DNA of 64,000 nt from Bugulina stolonifera (lineage: Eukaryota; Bryozoa; Gymnolaemata; Cheilostomatida; Bugulidae): the NCBI GenBank assembly GCA_935421135.1, contig OW285187.1, positions 23,436,429-23,500,428 of the forward strand, in the 5' to 3' direction. Below the pieces are notes generated by a model. The model did no database searches and was not told the DNA's origin. It worked only from the letters and a program-made list of their open reading frames with translations. Both the position numbers and the translations under genes were made by a program. Numbering within the stretch: position 1 is the first letter of the stretch; every line of letters starts with the position of its first letter. Shown one piece after another: positions 50,901 to 57,440 of the stretch.

Positions 50901-53169
50901 ATTCTGTGACATGCTGTAATTCATCCTCTTCGATACATAATACAAAGTAATCAGTGGTAGTCGTCCCCTCTCCATAGAATGCTGTGTACATAGTGCCCAA
51001 AGAATGGCAGTGTTTACGGCCCTCATAATAGTTGGGTACAGTTTTAGCAGCAGTTGCTATATTGGTGACATCCACAGCATAACATCCTTCATAGTGTTCA
51101 ACTGTAAAGTGAGGAGATATGACTTACTAAGACTTACACATATTTATACATGTGATTGCTCCGATTCGTTAATATGTCACCAATAAACAACATTAAATGT
51201 CTCACAGTGATGGCAGATCGGCATGATTGATCAATTCGCAAACGATTATGAGGTAGGTGAAGGATCAAATGGTAAATGAGATGGTCAAAATTGATGCAGG
51301 AAAAGTTGTCTTCTTTGTTTACTTTTGAGCAACCCCCAACTACAAACAAGAAAACCAGTCTATCTAATTTGTGTTTTGTACTCCACCTAGCTGATGGCTA
51401 TGAAGCCAATATAGGTATTGGAAAAAGCAAAAATATGACCAGTTAAACTGCAAAAAATGTAATTATGTAGTTATATGAAGTTAAAGCAATAATGATTAGT
51501 CATTCAAACTGTCAAAGAACCAAAATTTGTTGGTAGATCGGATTGCTAGGGTCTTTAATACTCTCTAGCAGACACAATAGTCACCATAGTTAGATGACTG
51601 ATTCAGAGATAATTGTTTAAAATAAATGTAGGTTAAAGTACTAACATTCAAACTTGAGACAGCACTTCAGAGGTTCACCCAGCCAGTCATCGTATCCACC
51701 GCAAGTTGATTGTGACATCTCTGCTGTATACTCCATATCAGTACACAGCTCAGCATCTCCATTACAGCTGTACTCTACCATGTCTCCACTTGCATAAAAT
51801 GGTGTAGCCCCATCGTGTTGAGAATGTATTCCAGAAGGGGGACCAGAAGAACAAAATGGTGCAGTTGTAGTCGTTGTAGTCGTTGTTGAAGTTGTAGTGG
51901 TACTAGTAGTAGATGTAGTAGAAACTGTTGGCGTGGTAGTAGTAGTTGGAGTGGTTGGAGTGGTGGTAGTGGTTGTAGTAGTAGTAGTAGTAGTAGTAGT
52001 TGGAGTGGTGGTTGTAGTAGTTGGAGTGGTAGTAGTGGTTGGAGTGGTGGTTGTAGTAGTTGGAGTGGTAGTAGTAGTAGTAGTTGGAGTGGTAGTAGTA
52101 GTAGTAGTAGTGGAAGTGGTAGTAGTAGTAGTTGAAGTAGGAGTAGTAGTACTAGTAGTAGCGATTGCACTTTGTGTACCAACAATCTGTGAGTCCAGTA
52201 CTACACCGTCCACGACATTTGTTGGATTTTTCACAGAATCAAATTCTGAGCCAAGGACTACATCATTAAAGGTTGTAGCGGTACTGCCGGTATAAGTATA
52301 CTGTACACTGTACTCCAGAATCTCAGTGTCTCCTATAGTCAGGGCACTTTCTGTTAATGTAGCTAAATAAGAGAAGATAATATTCTTCAAGTACCAATAT
52401 AACCAATATATTAGCAGATGAGACCTATTTACTATCTACACATGAATTCTACTAACTGTAGAAAATTTATTACATGGCAGATATTCTCTCATGACCAAAC
52501 CTAGCACTAAACATGGTACCATACTAAGGACAACAAATAAACTACATGCACAATATGACAAAAATGTTCAACTCGACAACCTGCTGCAGGAATACAATTA
52601 GTAATGAATTTGTACATAATTCATGCTAGTACAGCATGTATCTCGCCCATTCATTTTAATATGAACATACTCTAGATTTATTTATGCTGTAGGTCACTTA
52701 AGTACGATGGTACCTACCAACAGAGCCGGAGCAGGAACTACCAGCTGGACCAGTTACACTTGATATACTAACTGCTTTAGAGAACTCCAACTGGACACTC
52801 CATGGTGGGCTGACACTTCCTCCTGGAACATATATGCATATATACTACGTGTACAGACAGTAGTTGATCATTCCAGAGGATATATTTAGCTTATTTGAAC
52901 GAATATCGTATCATATCCATCATATCTTGTACATCACTAGACAGAGAGTACATTCTCTTCCAGAGTTACTGAAGCTAGAAAACCCCATTCAATGATGATA
53001 AACATACATACCGGTTACAGCAATATACACCGTAGCGTGTATTACACTGGAACCCTTATAAAATCCACTAGCCGTTTCGTATCGATACACAAACACGGCA
53101 GCGTGAGATTGAACAGCAAGTAGCATCAGAACCAGTGCACATTGCTGTTGTATTTTAGTAGAGCTTTTA
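17738..53169 (-). CDS. Gene B: 52-exon mosaic protein with mucin, WSC, CTLD, F5/8C and sushi domains
   Basis: The exons sum to about 9,485 coding nt (~3,160 residues). Domain order is signal peptide, Thr-rich stalk, WSC segments, small Cys module, CTLD1, WSC, WSC, small module, CTLD2, WSC, small module, CTLD3, WSC, CTLD4, linker, CTLD5, WSC, small module, F5/8C, CTLD6, WSC, eleven sushi domains, and a sushi-like last exon. Phase matches at every junction and no stop appears. Most exons are phase 1-1, the pattern of exon-shuffled extracellular modules. Both termini are uncertain: the start ATG exon was not found, and the last recognised exon ends at a good donor (CAG|GTATAG), so a membrane or tail exon may lie further left. 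That all exons belong to one transcript is inferred from phase and spacing. Function in ligand recognition is inference. Confidence 0.7.
18251..18451 (-). CDS. Gene B exon 51: sushi domain
   Basis: A 67-codon phase 1-1 exon: HVCLDPLPIVPNSR, SNITCDPGFEFPDG, NIQCAPDP and YTECQ. Gene C has the same exon at 57926-58126, where it directly follows the small Cys module. Confidence 0.9.
19025..19210 (-). CDS. Gene B exon 50: sushi domain, cassette 3, type Y
   Basis: A 62-codon phase 1-1 exon: NLCPKWNILGGVLN, VSVTCATGFKPADN, ISTCLANSTW and IPDCK. The most divergent type Y copy. Confidence 0.9.
19585..19800 (-). CDS. Gene B exon 49: sushi domain, cassette 3, type X
   Basis: A 72-codon phase 1-1 exon: VQCPDPQPGVLST, VDYVCDHGHSVNP, TITCQANGTW and PISCE. 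It has a longer loop before the third Cys than the other type X exons. Confidence 0.9.
20257..20445 (-). CDS. Gene B exon 48: sushi domain, cassette 3, type Z
   Basis: A 63-codon phase 1-1 exon, nearly identical to exon 45, ending QICS at a GTAAGT donor. The flanking introns are also similar, so the duplicated block is larger than the exon. Confidence 0.9.
20855..21040 (-). CDS. Gene B exon 47: sushi domain, cassette 2, type Y
   Basis: A 62-codon phase 1-1 exon that matches exon 44 almost base for base, including the splice sites (GTAGGT donor). Confidence 0.9.
21213..21413 (-). CDS. Gene B exon 46: sushi domain, cassette 2, type X
   Basis: A 67-codon phase 1-1 exon: IQCPEPEVLENTNR, LSYECDLGYAIFPN, TVTCLADSNW and LPCSH. 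An adjacent intron holds a 17-bp minisatellite. Confidence 0.9.
21515..21618. repeat. 17-bp minisatellite
   Basis: About six near-perfect copies of GTTGACCATGTGCAGAT in an intron between the sushi exons of gene B. Confidence 0.85.
21924..22007. repeat. 39-bp tandem duplication covering a splice donor
   Basis: AACACTGAGGATGATGTTAG and the following CTTAGATACTTACGG segment occur twice in a row beside exon 45. The copy further from the exon has GTAAAT instead of the GTAAGT donor. Confidence 0.75.
22008..22196 (-). CDS. Gene B exon 45: sushi domain, cassette 2, type Z
   Basis: A 63-codon phase 1-1 exon: ECANTTAISTNLTI, INYTCDDGHYFPDN, SVCDAEEKW and QICN. Almost identical to exon 48 (20257-20445). 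Its donor region is duplicated in tandem just downstream. Confidence 0.9.
22634..22819 (-). CDS. Gene B exon 44: sushi domain, cassette 1, type Y
   Basis: A 62-codon phase 1-1 exon: VCPVLDIHEAVANTS, VEFTCNIGFILAHG, IATCLHTAQW and IPDC. It is almost identical to exon 47 (20855-21040). Confidence 0.9.
23065..23268 (-). CDS. Gene B exon 43: sushi domain, cassette 1, type X
   Basis: A 68-codon phase 1-1 exon: IKCAEPEAVDGTD, VHYDCVLGYTIS, TMVCESDGNW and PCLN. Related to 21213-21413 and 19585-19800. Confidence 0.9.
23733..23921 (-). CDS. Gene B exon 42: sushi domain, cassette 1, type Z
   Basis: A 63-codon phase 1-1 exon: IACPNISASNENLTV, MNYTCDIGHYFPDN, SVCLATETW and QICA. It is the first of three copies of this exon type (others 22008-22196, 20257-20445) and the most divergent. 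Confidence 0.9.
24360..24554 (-). CDS. Gene B exon 41: sushi/CCP domain 1
   Basis: A 65-codon phase 1-1 exon with YCPPYGLVEHA, LLFDCVAGYKLSGG, AVCHSQ and SWTLTLTC, the four-Cys sushi pattern with GYKLSG and the final W...C. Confidence 0.9.
24730..25279 (-). CDS. Gene B exons 39-40: WSC domain
   Basis: Exon 25133-25279 has TYMGCYFDYTTTTG and YDCMEVCYSLG. Exon 24730-24855 has NCACASQF, ELCESSN and RSVYQAW. This is the last WSC domain before the sushi run. The canonical CG near the end is missing. Confidence 0.8.
25650..26961 (-). CDS. Gene B exons 36-38: C-type lectin-like domain 6
   Basis: Exons 26811-26961, 26563-26681 and 25650-25787. The first has AIDYCKTLSPGATLAVI, the second LIGWLGVKLDSEQF (the WIGL core), the third WANGEPGTATDGCVY, NWTLSDC and LPVCE. 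It is the only CTLD here split over three exons and the only one keeping a GEP where lectins have EPN. The N-terminal first Cys pair is absent. A SINE sits in the second intron. Confidence 0.85.
25969..26180 (+). mobile_element. tRNA-derived SINE with target-site duplication
   Basis: A 212-bp element with RNA polymerase III boxes: A box TGGCTTAGTGG (~25991) and B box GGTTCGAATCC (~26027). The 3' end is a hairpin (AAAAAAGGCCCA, 7-nt loop, TGGGCCTTTTTT; 26149-26179). It is flanked by the direct repeat TATAAAGCAACAATCTT (25952-25968) and TATAAAGCAATAATCTT (26181-26197), with one mismatch. Lies in an intron of CTLD6 of gene B, on the opposite strand. Confidence 0.9.
27397..29600 (-). CDS. Gene B exons 32-35: F5/8 type C (discoidin) domain
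   Basis: Exons 29504-29600, 29259-29374, 28027-28136 and 27397-27553 give one ~160-residue domain. Visible marks are SSVNSAGYEADKAK, WWAASQLGSG, GQWSVTFPEQVVVV, AILSQGHGEELDGF, YSDGG and TEIQLWLHPGYYEI with RFEVVGYP at the end. This matches the discoidin fold (W.A...QW...L....I..QG, phospholipid- or glycan-binding in relatives). The usual terminal cysteine pair is missing. The intron phases are mixed (2, 1, 0, 1), unlike the rest of the gene. Confidence 0.85.
29744..30824. mobile_element. Foldback DNA element with ~270-bp inverted repeats
   Basis: 1,081 bp. The ends TACCGTGGCCGATTTCTGCC and its inverse are exact, and the inverted arms stay similar for about 270 bp. Target duplication ATGACG at 29738-29743 and 30825-30830. 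The interior is AT-rich with no ORF. Sits in the 2.5-kb intron between gene B exons 31 and 32. Confidence 0.9.
30885..31752. mobile_element. hAT-like non-autonomous transposon 1
   Basis: 868 bp with ends CAGGGCCGTAG and CTACGGCCCTG and an exact 8-bp target duplication TAACATAA (30877-30884, 31753-31760). The 8-bp duplication and CAGGG ends are typical of hAT elements. No transposase ORF. A very GC-rich stretch lies near the right end (31634-31710), unlike the surrounding DNA. Confidence 0.9.
31822..31895. repeat. CATAA/CACAA microsatellite
   Basis: Repeats of ACATA and ACACA pentamers; similar short runs flank the hAT-like element on its left (~30855-30884). Confidence 0.8.
32133..32252 (-). 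CDS. Gene B exon 31: small Cys module, copy 4
   Basis: A 40-codon phase 1-1 exon: YHEVRAPSCLAAQREG, LSGHYQLSLSED and VYCKQ. It is the clearest copy of the C...SGHYxL...VYC module. The acceptor is the tandem CAGGAG. Using the first AG would create an in-frame TGA with the upstream exon, so the second AG must be used. Confidence 0.65.
32459..33002 (-). CDS. Gene B exons 29-30: WSC domain
   Basis: Exon 32862-33002 has AFLGCYDISSVSM and MCIESCKARQ. Exon 32459-32602 has VCYCTDSAVG, CWGRCHN, VCGDST and VVFYN. Both halves have the canonical WSC cysteines. Confidence 0.85.
33158..34539 (-). CDS. Gene B exons 27-28: C-type lectin-like domain 5
   Basis: Exon 34294-34539 has WLWSNGSCLYTKEC, HCLTACQEIGAPRAV and SKWGVF. 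Exon 33158-33385 has YWLDHDND and ends DIAWCEKRP. It is a divergent CTLD: extra Cys in the first half, one clear Cys near the end, no EPN/WND. The intron between contains a 300-bp tandem duplication. Confidence 0.75.
33637..34255. repeat. Tandem duplication of ~300 bp
   Basis: AAATTAATGTAGGCAAACGG begins at 33637 and again at 33937. The two units stay similar to their shared end TTATTAGAGTAGTA. It lies in the intron of CTLD5. Confidence 0.85.
34640..34762 (-). CDS. Gene B exon 26: Cys-free linker exon
   Basis: A 41-codon phase 1-1 exon (GPVKKAASTQADIYEY to FTQTGII) with no cysteine, between CTLD4 and CTLD5. No domain is recognised. Splice sites GTTGTAG and G|GTAAGA are good and the frame fits both sides. 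Confidence 0.6.
34921..35440 (-). CDS. Gene B exons 24-25: C-type lectin-like domain 4
   Basis: Exon 35275-35440 (phase 1 to 2) has DCPYGWTLFEEKCVKI and ELCGHQDQGLIF. Exon 34921-35150 (phase 2 to 1) has a Ser/Thr-rich loop and then QCVAIDKTGVWTLQEC and AVICQK. The framework Cys are present; the classical calcium-binding triplets are absent. Confidence 0.85.
35664..35930 (-). CDS. Gene B exon 23: WSC domain in a single exon
   Basis: An 89-codon phase 1-1 exon containing LCREICQGEGYDY, NCQCHNASS, QCNTPCS and QQCGGTDK, a WSC-type Cys pattern. Unlike the other WSC domains it is not interrupted by an intron. Confidence 0.8.
36082..36312 (-). mobile_element. tRNA-like SINE family, copy 1
   Basis: On the minus strand it has an A-box-like TGGTGTGGTAG and a B-box-like AGGTTTAAGCTCC. 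It ends in a run of A (AGAAAAAAAAACTCC). Related to 43023-43234 and, inverted, to 47739-47850. Confidence 0.6.
36389..37281 (-). CDS. Gene B exons 21-22: C-type lectin-like domain 3
   Basis: Exon 37105-37281 has NCPSGWIGFSGRCYYF and a Cys followed by SLVVSISHNSSEATFV. Exon 36389-36619 has FYIGLYRMDEGD, AWVDSG, SCVIM, WKNVDC and GFVC. This is the most conventional CTLD here (W.G/IGL core, four framework Cys). WKNVDC replaces WND and there is no EPN. The acceptor of the second exon is TTTAGAG, fixed by frame. Confidence 0.9.
37401..37559 (-). CDS. Gene B exon 20: unknown exon before CTLD3
   Basis: A possible 53-codon phase 1-1 exon, VSAVADNQGDLAIVYC then LMYYCGPNDVGPAGF, with acceptor AAACCAG and donor ACAT|GTGAGT. 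It keeps frame with both neighbours. Skipping it would also keep frame, so it may be alternative or not an exon. No domain is recognised. Confidence 0.45.
37776..37904 (-). CDS. Gene B exon 19: small Cys module, copy 3
   Basis: A 43-codon phase 1-1 exon: DYFPAESCIALYYSG, TGYSLDPG and KMCHMS. It resembles exons 7, 14 and 31 in position and in its C...GxxSL...C layout. Confidence 0.6.
38281..38612. repeat. 19-bp minisatellite
   Basis: About 15 copies of CTACTGTTACCATACAACA with small variations, interrupted once by unrelated sequence (38338-38380). It lies in the intron after WSC exon 18 of gene B. The plus-strand ORF over it is not a gene. Confidence 0.85.
38642..39187 (-). CDS. Gene B exons 17-18: WSC domain
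   Basis: Exon 39041-39187 has IYQGCVTLQAQ and FCGQYCLTHG. Exon 38642-38776 has TCQCIDS, HCGDNCAGS, DCGGTSH and SVYSV. Both are phase 1-1. Open frame continues upstream of 38776, but the TTGTTAG acceptor and the position of the domain boundary put the exon start there. Confidence 0.85.
39434..40341 (-). CDS. Gene B exons 15-16: C-type lectin-like domain 2
   Basis: Exon 40143-40341 (phase 1 to 2) contains NCPVSWLRMYGRCFKV and KCRSYGGDLYRPT. Exon 39434-39666 (phase 2 to 1) contains EFFWSDGALTTW, then HECFHTTTG and GFICS. The framework cysteines and WSDG are present. The EPN and WND calcium motifs are not. Confidence 0.85.
40720..41570 (+). pseudogene. LINE fragment: endonuclease domain of a non-LTR retrotransposon
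   Basis: Read in changing frames it shows RLIEEPKPVNN, YHQLDQIL, IILMGNFNAEVE (the GDFNA motif region), TWMHPRSKNWYLIDFVI and a tail DEWLDENSVELQLLI. These are landmarks of the endonuclease/exonuclease/phosphatase domain of LINEs related to proteins often labelled craniofacial development protein 2-like. Stops at 40963 and later plus frame changes show it is dead. Lies in an intron of gene B, opposite strand. Confidence 0.8.
41871..42017 (-). CDS. Gene B exon 14: small Cys module, copy 2 (Trp-rich)
   Basis: A 49-codon phase 1-1 exon starting VKFYPNLWGCTDVAV and ending YRSYCANN. It is aromatic-rich, with WFWWW in the middle. It occupies the same place before a CTLD as exon 7. The domain is unknown. 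Confidence 0.6.
42614..42806. mobile_element. pogo/Tigger-like MITE, copy 1
   Basis: 193 bp ending GAATTAAGCAAGTTCTACTG-TA, with the start TACAGTGAAACTTGCCTAATTC as its inverse. The TACAGTAGAAC-type ends recall pogo/Tigger elements. A second copy is at 60281-60472. Confidence 0.7.
42848..45290 (-). CDS. Gene B exons 12-13: WSC domain
   Basis: Exon 45111-45290 encodes GYIGCFPSNGVSGDF, QACVEGCIG and CHCFADM, a clear first half. Exon 42848-42964 encodes CDLPCPGNEMQRCG and YYNVYSA, the canonical second half (C...CPGN...CG...VYS). Both are phase 1-1. The intron between them is large (2.1 kb) because it holds a palindrome, a solo LTR and a tRNA-like repeat. Confidence 0.85.
43023..43234 (-). mobile_element. 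tRNA-like SINE family, copy 2
   Basis: Similar throughout to 36082-36312, with TGGTGTAGTGG as the A box. The B box is degenerate and a few bases are lost in the middle. Confidence 0.6.
43495..44138 (+). mobile_element. Solo LTR
   Basis: 644 bp beginning TGTAATGGT and ending ACCATTACA, the short inverted ends of an LTR, with ATAT on both sides (43491-43494, 44139-44142). Inside are a TATA box (TATATAAAG, 43812) and a polyadenylation signal (AATAAA, 43865) about 50 bp apart, the expected promoter/poly(A) layout. Unrelated to the LTR at 6815. Lies inside the intron splitting a WSC domain of gene B. Confidence 0.8.
44332..44534. repeat. 203-bp near-perfect palindrome
   Basis: Two 101-nt arms meet around a single base at 44433 (GGAAGTAT-A-ATACTTCC). 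One mismatch was seen (CCCTGCAG versus CGCTGCAG). There is essentially no loop. No ORF or known element ends. Confidence 0.9.
45018..45080. repeat. 12-bp AT microsatellite
   Basis: About five copies of TATTATGTATAT, 30 bp from the exon 12 donor of gene B. Confidence 0.85.
46372..47143 (-). CDS. Gene B exons 10-11: WSC-like domain
   Basis: Exon 47011-47143 (phase 1 to 2) begins LAIDGLRSLGCWN. Exon 46372-46526 (phase 2 to 1) contains QSLCYTNG, a further Cys and FSVYSRES. The GCW start, internal CY and VYS end fit a divergent WSC domain. Unlike the others it is split by a phase 2 intron. Donors are GTAAGT and GTATGT. Confidence 0.65.
47418..48487 (-). CDS. Gene B exons 8-9: C-type lectin-like domain 1
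   Basis: Exon 48293-48487 holds the N-terminal half: YCEQDWLGFNGYCYAF, then KCAESDANLATILDAH. Exon 47418-47666 holds the C-terminal half with WLDGS and the closing cysteines CNITTNYGVCQK. The domain is split by a phase 1 intron, as in the other CTLDs of this gene. The EPN/QPD and WND motifs that bind calcium and sugar in classical lectins are absent, so the ligand cannot be inferred. Confidence 0.85.
47739..47850 (+). mobile_element. tRNA-like SINE family, partial copy 3
   Basis: GCTGGTGTTATGTGTTCTGA and the following CCACTGTGCTAGGTGATTAG match the minus strand of copies 1 and 2, so this copy is in the opposite orientation and shorter. Confidence 0.5.
49594..49710 (-). CDS. Gene B exon 7: small Cys module, copy 1
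   Basis: A 39-codon phase 1-1 exon: YPNGSNCFDLFDGH, then LLHGHYKLGDGWINC. The pattern C-x(n)-G-x-Y-x-L-x(n)-C recurs in exons 14, 19 and 31, usually just before a CTLD. It recalls the short N-terminal piece of fibrinogen-related domains (C...GxY.I...V.C), but that is only a resemblance. Confidence 0.65.
49922..50637 (-). CDS. Gene B exons 5-6: WSC domain split over two exons
   Basis: Exon 50440-50637 (66 codons) carries QCAEYC and GADCYCLD. Exon 49922-50005 (28 codons) carries VDCSATGISCSLF and ends at ACAG|GTGAGT. Together they resemble the two halves of a WSC domain, split at the same place as the downstream WSC pairs. Gene C has both exons (61094-61291, 60612-60695) at the same lengths. 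Confidence 0.75.
50808..51101 (-). CDS. Gene B exon 4: WSC-like domain
   Basis: A 98-codon phase 1-1 exon with HYEGCYAVD at its start and the same cysteine spacing as gene A exon 4. The short ORFs in other frames here are shadows. Confidence 0.75.
51646..52362 (-). CDS. Gene B exon 3: Thr-rich mucin segment plus Cys cluster
   Basis: A 239-codon phase 1-1 exon. The N-terminal ~65 residues match gene A closely. About 100 residues of Thr with Pro/Ser follow, encoded by a degenerate ACT/ACC/ACA and CCA repeat. The exon closes with the same eight-Cys segment (FCSSGPP to KFEC) as in A and C. The stalk is about twice the length of gene A's and half that of gene C's. The donor is GTTAGT. Confidence 0.85.
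52718..52822 (-). CDS. Gene B exon 2: short Cys-containing exon
   Basis: A 35-codon phase 1-1 exon, nearly identical to gene A 3741-3845, ending in GSSCSGSVG with a GTAGGT donor. No domain is recognised. Confidence 0.7.
53012..53169 (-). CDS. Gene B exon 1: signal-peptide exon
   Basis: The acceptor TTGTATTTCAG and donor G|GTATGT delimit 158 nt. It encodes a polar lead, then the hydrophobic ALVLMLLAVQSHA, a probable signal peptide, then VFVYRYETASGF. It enters in phase 2, so the initiator is expected in a short upstream exon. The paralogue is at 5022-5179. Confidence 0.7.
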
Positions 53170-56100
53170 CTGAAATACAATGTTGGTACAATCATATAAC
53201 ATACATCAATGACTGCATAGTGCAATGTATATATATGCAATCATATATACATGTACATATAATGCTATAGTACCAGTAAATGCCATCCTCTCTTACAAAC
53301 AGGTGGTTCATGTGTAGAGATCACTGCTAGGGAGGGTGTGGTTAACTATCAACATGCAAGAACAGTTTTTATGAAGCTTATTTTTAGCGTTACCAGCGCT
53401 ACAATAGGAGATTTTATTTAGCACACCAACGTAACCCAGTCCACCGTAAGCCTAATGGCAGTGATAAAGATTGGCATACAAGATTTTATGTAAATATCCT
53501 CTGTTCAGAGAAAATATTGAGTTTAGGTAAAACAAGTATTTACAGCATTTTCATCCAGAAATTCAAAGTTCACCAATGTGGTAAATTTCAGTATACATGT
53601 ACTTCAAATATAGTCCATGGAAATACAATAACTAATGACAAAGCTATTGCTGTATTATAAATAAATAACATAACAGTCTGCGATGCTATTGATAACAAAA
53701 CTCACACAACATCCATGTTTATTAGCATGTTTCGGCACTGTAATCCACTTCATTTTACCTAAAACACATAACTTATATATAAACACAACTTTTCCTCCCT
53801 ACACCACACACTAAAATATATGCACACTGTAATACATAATATAATAATATGTGGTCTTACCTTTATGATATTGATTAACAGTATTGGTATTCACAAACAT
53901 GTACATTACCAGTATTGTTATTAACACCACAGGTATCAATGTCTATAATTGTCATCTACTTAGTAATGATCAGATAGGTGTGAAGATGTTTTCAAGGTTG
54001 AATTATTGTGATGGAAGACAATAAATGCCTGACGACTGCAATTATAACAGTGCAACATGCCTGATAGATGCATGAAACCTATAACCTCCATATTGTTAAG
54101 CTTCACTATCTTACAGGATACAACAACACGTTGTTAGACATAGAAAAAAATCATGGTGGTGCCAATCACATTGTGAACCCTTGAATATAGAAATGGGTAC
54201 ACACCATATACCACTTTGCAGGAGCAAGGAGCTATGCGGAACAACTATGTTGTTGTAGACCTCGGAATAGAGTTGACACCGCCACATCCTAGACCACAGA
54301 ACCAACACCTACGCCACACAGCTTACTACATTGGAGATCAAGGTGCTGACGAAAGGACCTACAGACAGCGTACTACCACTACATGCCACATACAGCTGGC
54401 GAGTCCTAAATACTTTGGCTCCAATTAAATGTTATAACTGACAATACCATAACCCTCAATTTTAGTTATAGCAACAACACTCCTCAAAATATTTAATACC
54501 CACCTGTCCATAGTAGTACAATAAGAAGTTGGAGTGCCTCTCATGCACTAACTATTTGGTAAAAACTAGAAAAAATGTTTCCAGATGAGAAGTACATTAA
54601 ATGAACTAAAAGACACCTAATGCTAAGCTCTAAGTATATGGTTTGTGCACATTTGGTTGATCCTTCCTTATAGCCAGATGTGGGAGGTGACAACTCTTCA
54701 ATGACAATGTATATTCCAATTATGGTGATGACATGACTGTGCATCATTTAATCAAATGTTGTGAGGATAAATTTGGCATATTTTATTATGATGTACCTAA
54801 TGGATGAAGAGCTATTTGTAGGTCAAATTAATATTCTCTATTTATTGGAACTACAACAGGCTTAACTAATAAAAAAAGTAAAAAGTAGAGTAGGAGTAAA
54901 AGAACAGCAAATTAAAGTAGAGTCAAATAAGGTACCAGGAAAGTACTAGAGTCAAAGTGGAGTAGGCCTTTAAGAGCTTGTGATTTGTGTGCTGGAACTA
55001 GAACCTGGGTCTAATCCTCAGACCTGAACAACTGATGCAGCAATATCGGACCAGTGCTCATGCTCAGAAATCATATATTCATCATTCCCATAGTACTACT
55101 GGAGGACTCGTAAGACTTAACAGCTAGCTTGGTGGTCCCTGGGGTGGAATTCGATAAAACCCGCCTCCTTCTTGGTTGGACGATTATTCCATGCTTTCAT
55201 GGTGATCTTGTGTGTATCTTGGCACGAGCTGCAACACCTACTACTGTTAGCTCAAGTCACTGTCGTTTACCGGCAATTGGGGCCTGTTCTGCCCCCTATT
55301 CCTTCGTTTCCGCTGAACTTGTTCTCCCCTGTTCAACTCAGCTCCTTAGCCTTCCAGCGTTGCGAGCTCAGATCAGAATTTAGGATGGCTGTCTCTATTG
55401 TACATTGTATGTCTGGGCTATCCACGGACCTGATGTGCAAAGAGCTAGTGGTGTTAACCATGGTAGTTTCGGTCCACAGGAAATAATTTTCTACTCTTCC
55501 GCGGCATTTAACTCATGTTGTCCAATGGCTACAATTGTCGCTGTAGATAGGCATCCCCTAAGGAGTTGGCAAAATTCTTCAGAGTCTGATAACAGTCAGC
55601 TGGGAGTACAGAGTATAGCGTCTACGCGAGTGAGGCCATCGCGCAGATGACAACAATATAATGTGACTGAGTGCCACTGCAATACAGCCGCCTTGTCCAC
55701 AGCAGATATACATCACTACAGGCTCACAGCAACCAGTCCTGAGTTCAGCGAGTGCAGAAGAGAATAAAATAAGAATTGTAAACCATTATGATTATGAGCA
55801 ATTAGCAACTATCTACTCCTGTAGCCATTAGCATAACGCTTGCAGGAGCAGATAGCTCCCAGCAGGTCAGTCAAGAGATACAATTGTCACAGACTGGCAG
55901 GAAATCTTTGGAGCAAATAGCAAAGATTACTCAACAAATGGCATGTATGGATGACTACTACTACTTATGAAATGCATTCGTGTACATTTCTACATTTGCA
56001 ATTTACAACTAATACAGGGAGTTATGTTCCCATTAATCAAACAATCCCATGAGTAGACAACTATGTTATTATTATTATTATCATTATAGTTATTAATATG

Positions 56101-57440
56101 TTTAAGCTTCTCTCCCAAACTAAAATTTTCAGTAAGGATTGCATTATGGGACAGAATCCACTCTCCAAGGGCCAGTAGTTATGTATGTATTAGATGGTAG
56201 ACTAGCAGCACATTACTAGAAAAATGAGTGCATGTGTGGGTAGGTAAGCAGGCCTGTCAAAGTTGAATAATAGTATTTTTATTCCTTACATTTTTCACTC
56301 ATTAACGATCAACTATAATAGTATAATTACATGTACATGTATAATCTAGAACACTATTGCTTTATCACCCAATCTAAGATGACTCAAGACTTTGATGACA
56401 TGTTTCTTTGGCTGGGTGTCCAAGTAATGAACTCATATACATGTAGTATTTAATCACTACAATCACACTTGTGTACACACATCAAAACATACACAAACCA
56501 CACACAAACACTCCCAGCACCTAGCTCCCAGCTACAGATGCAAGCTGACATAAATACAGACATAGATACAGACATAGATACAGACATAGATACAGACAGA
56601 GATACAGACATAGATACAGACATAGATACAGACATAGATACAGACATAGATACAGACATAGATACAGACATAGATACAGACATAGATACAGACATAGGTA
56701 CAGACATAGATACAGACATAGATACAGACATACATACAGACATAGATACAGACATAGATACAGACATAGATACAGACATAGATACAGACATAGGTACAGA
56801 CATAGATACAGACATAGATACAGACATACATACAGACATAGATACAGACATAGATACAGACATAGATACAGACATAGGTACAGACATAGATACAGACATA
56901 GATACAGACATACATACAGACATACATACAGACATAGATACAGACATAGGTACAGACATACATACAGACATACATACAGACATACATACAGACATATTAT
57001 ATACAGACATACATAGAGACATACATACAAACATATATACAGACATAGATACAGACATAGATACAGACATAGATACAGACATAGATACAGACATTATGTA
57101 CATACATACATACACATACGTAAAGCCTACATACGCATATCAATTACATCTATACTGTACAAGACACCCATTGTACTACATTCAAACATTTTCCACCCAT
57201 GTATGGTGATGATAATGATGTGAATATAGAGGTAGGTTAGTTGGCAGATAGTGAATGAATGATAGACTGACTGGTGCATACATGTACAACATGTACATGT
57301 ACATATATATACAGGTTACAAAGCCATTCGGATTCAATAGTATAGAAACAGGAAGGTCTAAGATCAATATATTATGACAATGCCTACATAAGCATTGCAG
57401 AATACGTTAATAGAACAGAGTAAGAGATGGTTTCCTATAC
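53170..57440. other. Spacer between gene C 3' end and gene B start
   Basis: It holds the promoter region of gene B (right of 53169) and any 3' exons or UTR of gene C. No exon recognised. Several blocks are homologous to 11632-17737, as listed there. The rest is AT-rich and featureless apart from the satellite at 56548. Confidence 0.6.
56548..57094. repeat. 12-bp satellite (ACAGACATAGAT)
   Basis: About 45 copies of a 12-bp unit with a few G or C variants arranged in higher-order blocks. Long ORFs on both strands (DTDI and VCLY type repeats) are products of the repeat. Confidence 0.95.

Noticed and set aside
53205..53218. Possible start exon of gene B (ATG CAG TCA TTG AT)
   Set aside because: Phase would fit, but it implies a 35-nt intron and there is no counterpart in gene A.
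56450..57209. Long ORFs on both strands over the 12-bp satellite
   Set aside because: A 12-bp repeat without stops is open in several frames; no conserved flanks or splice context.
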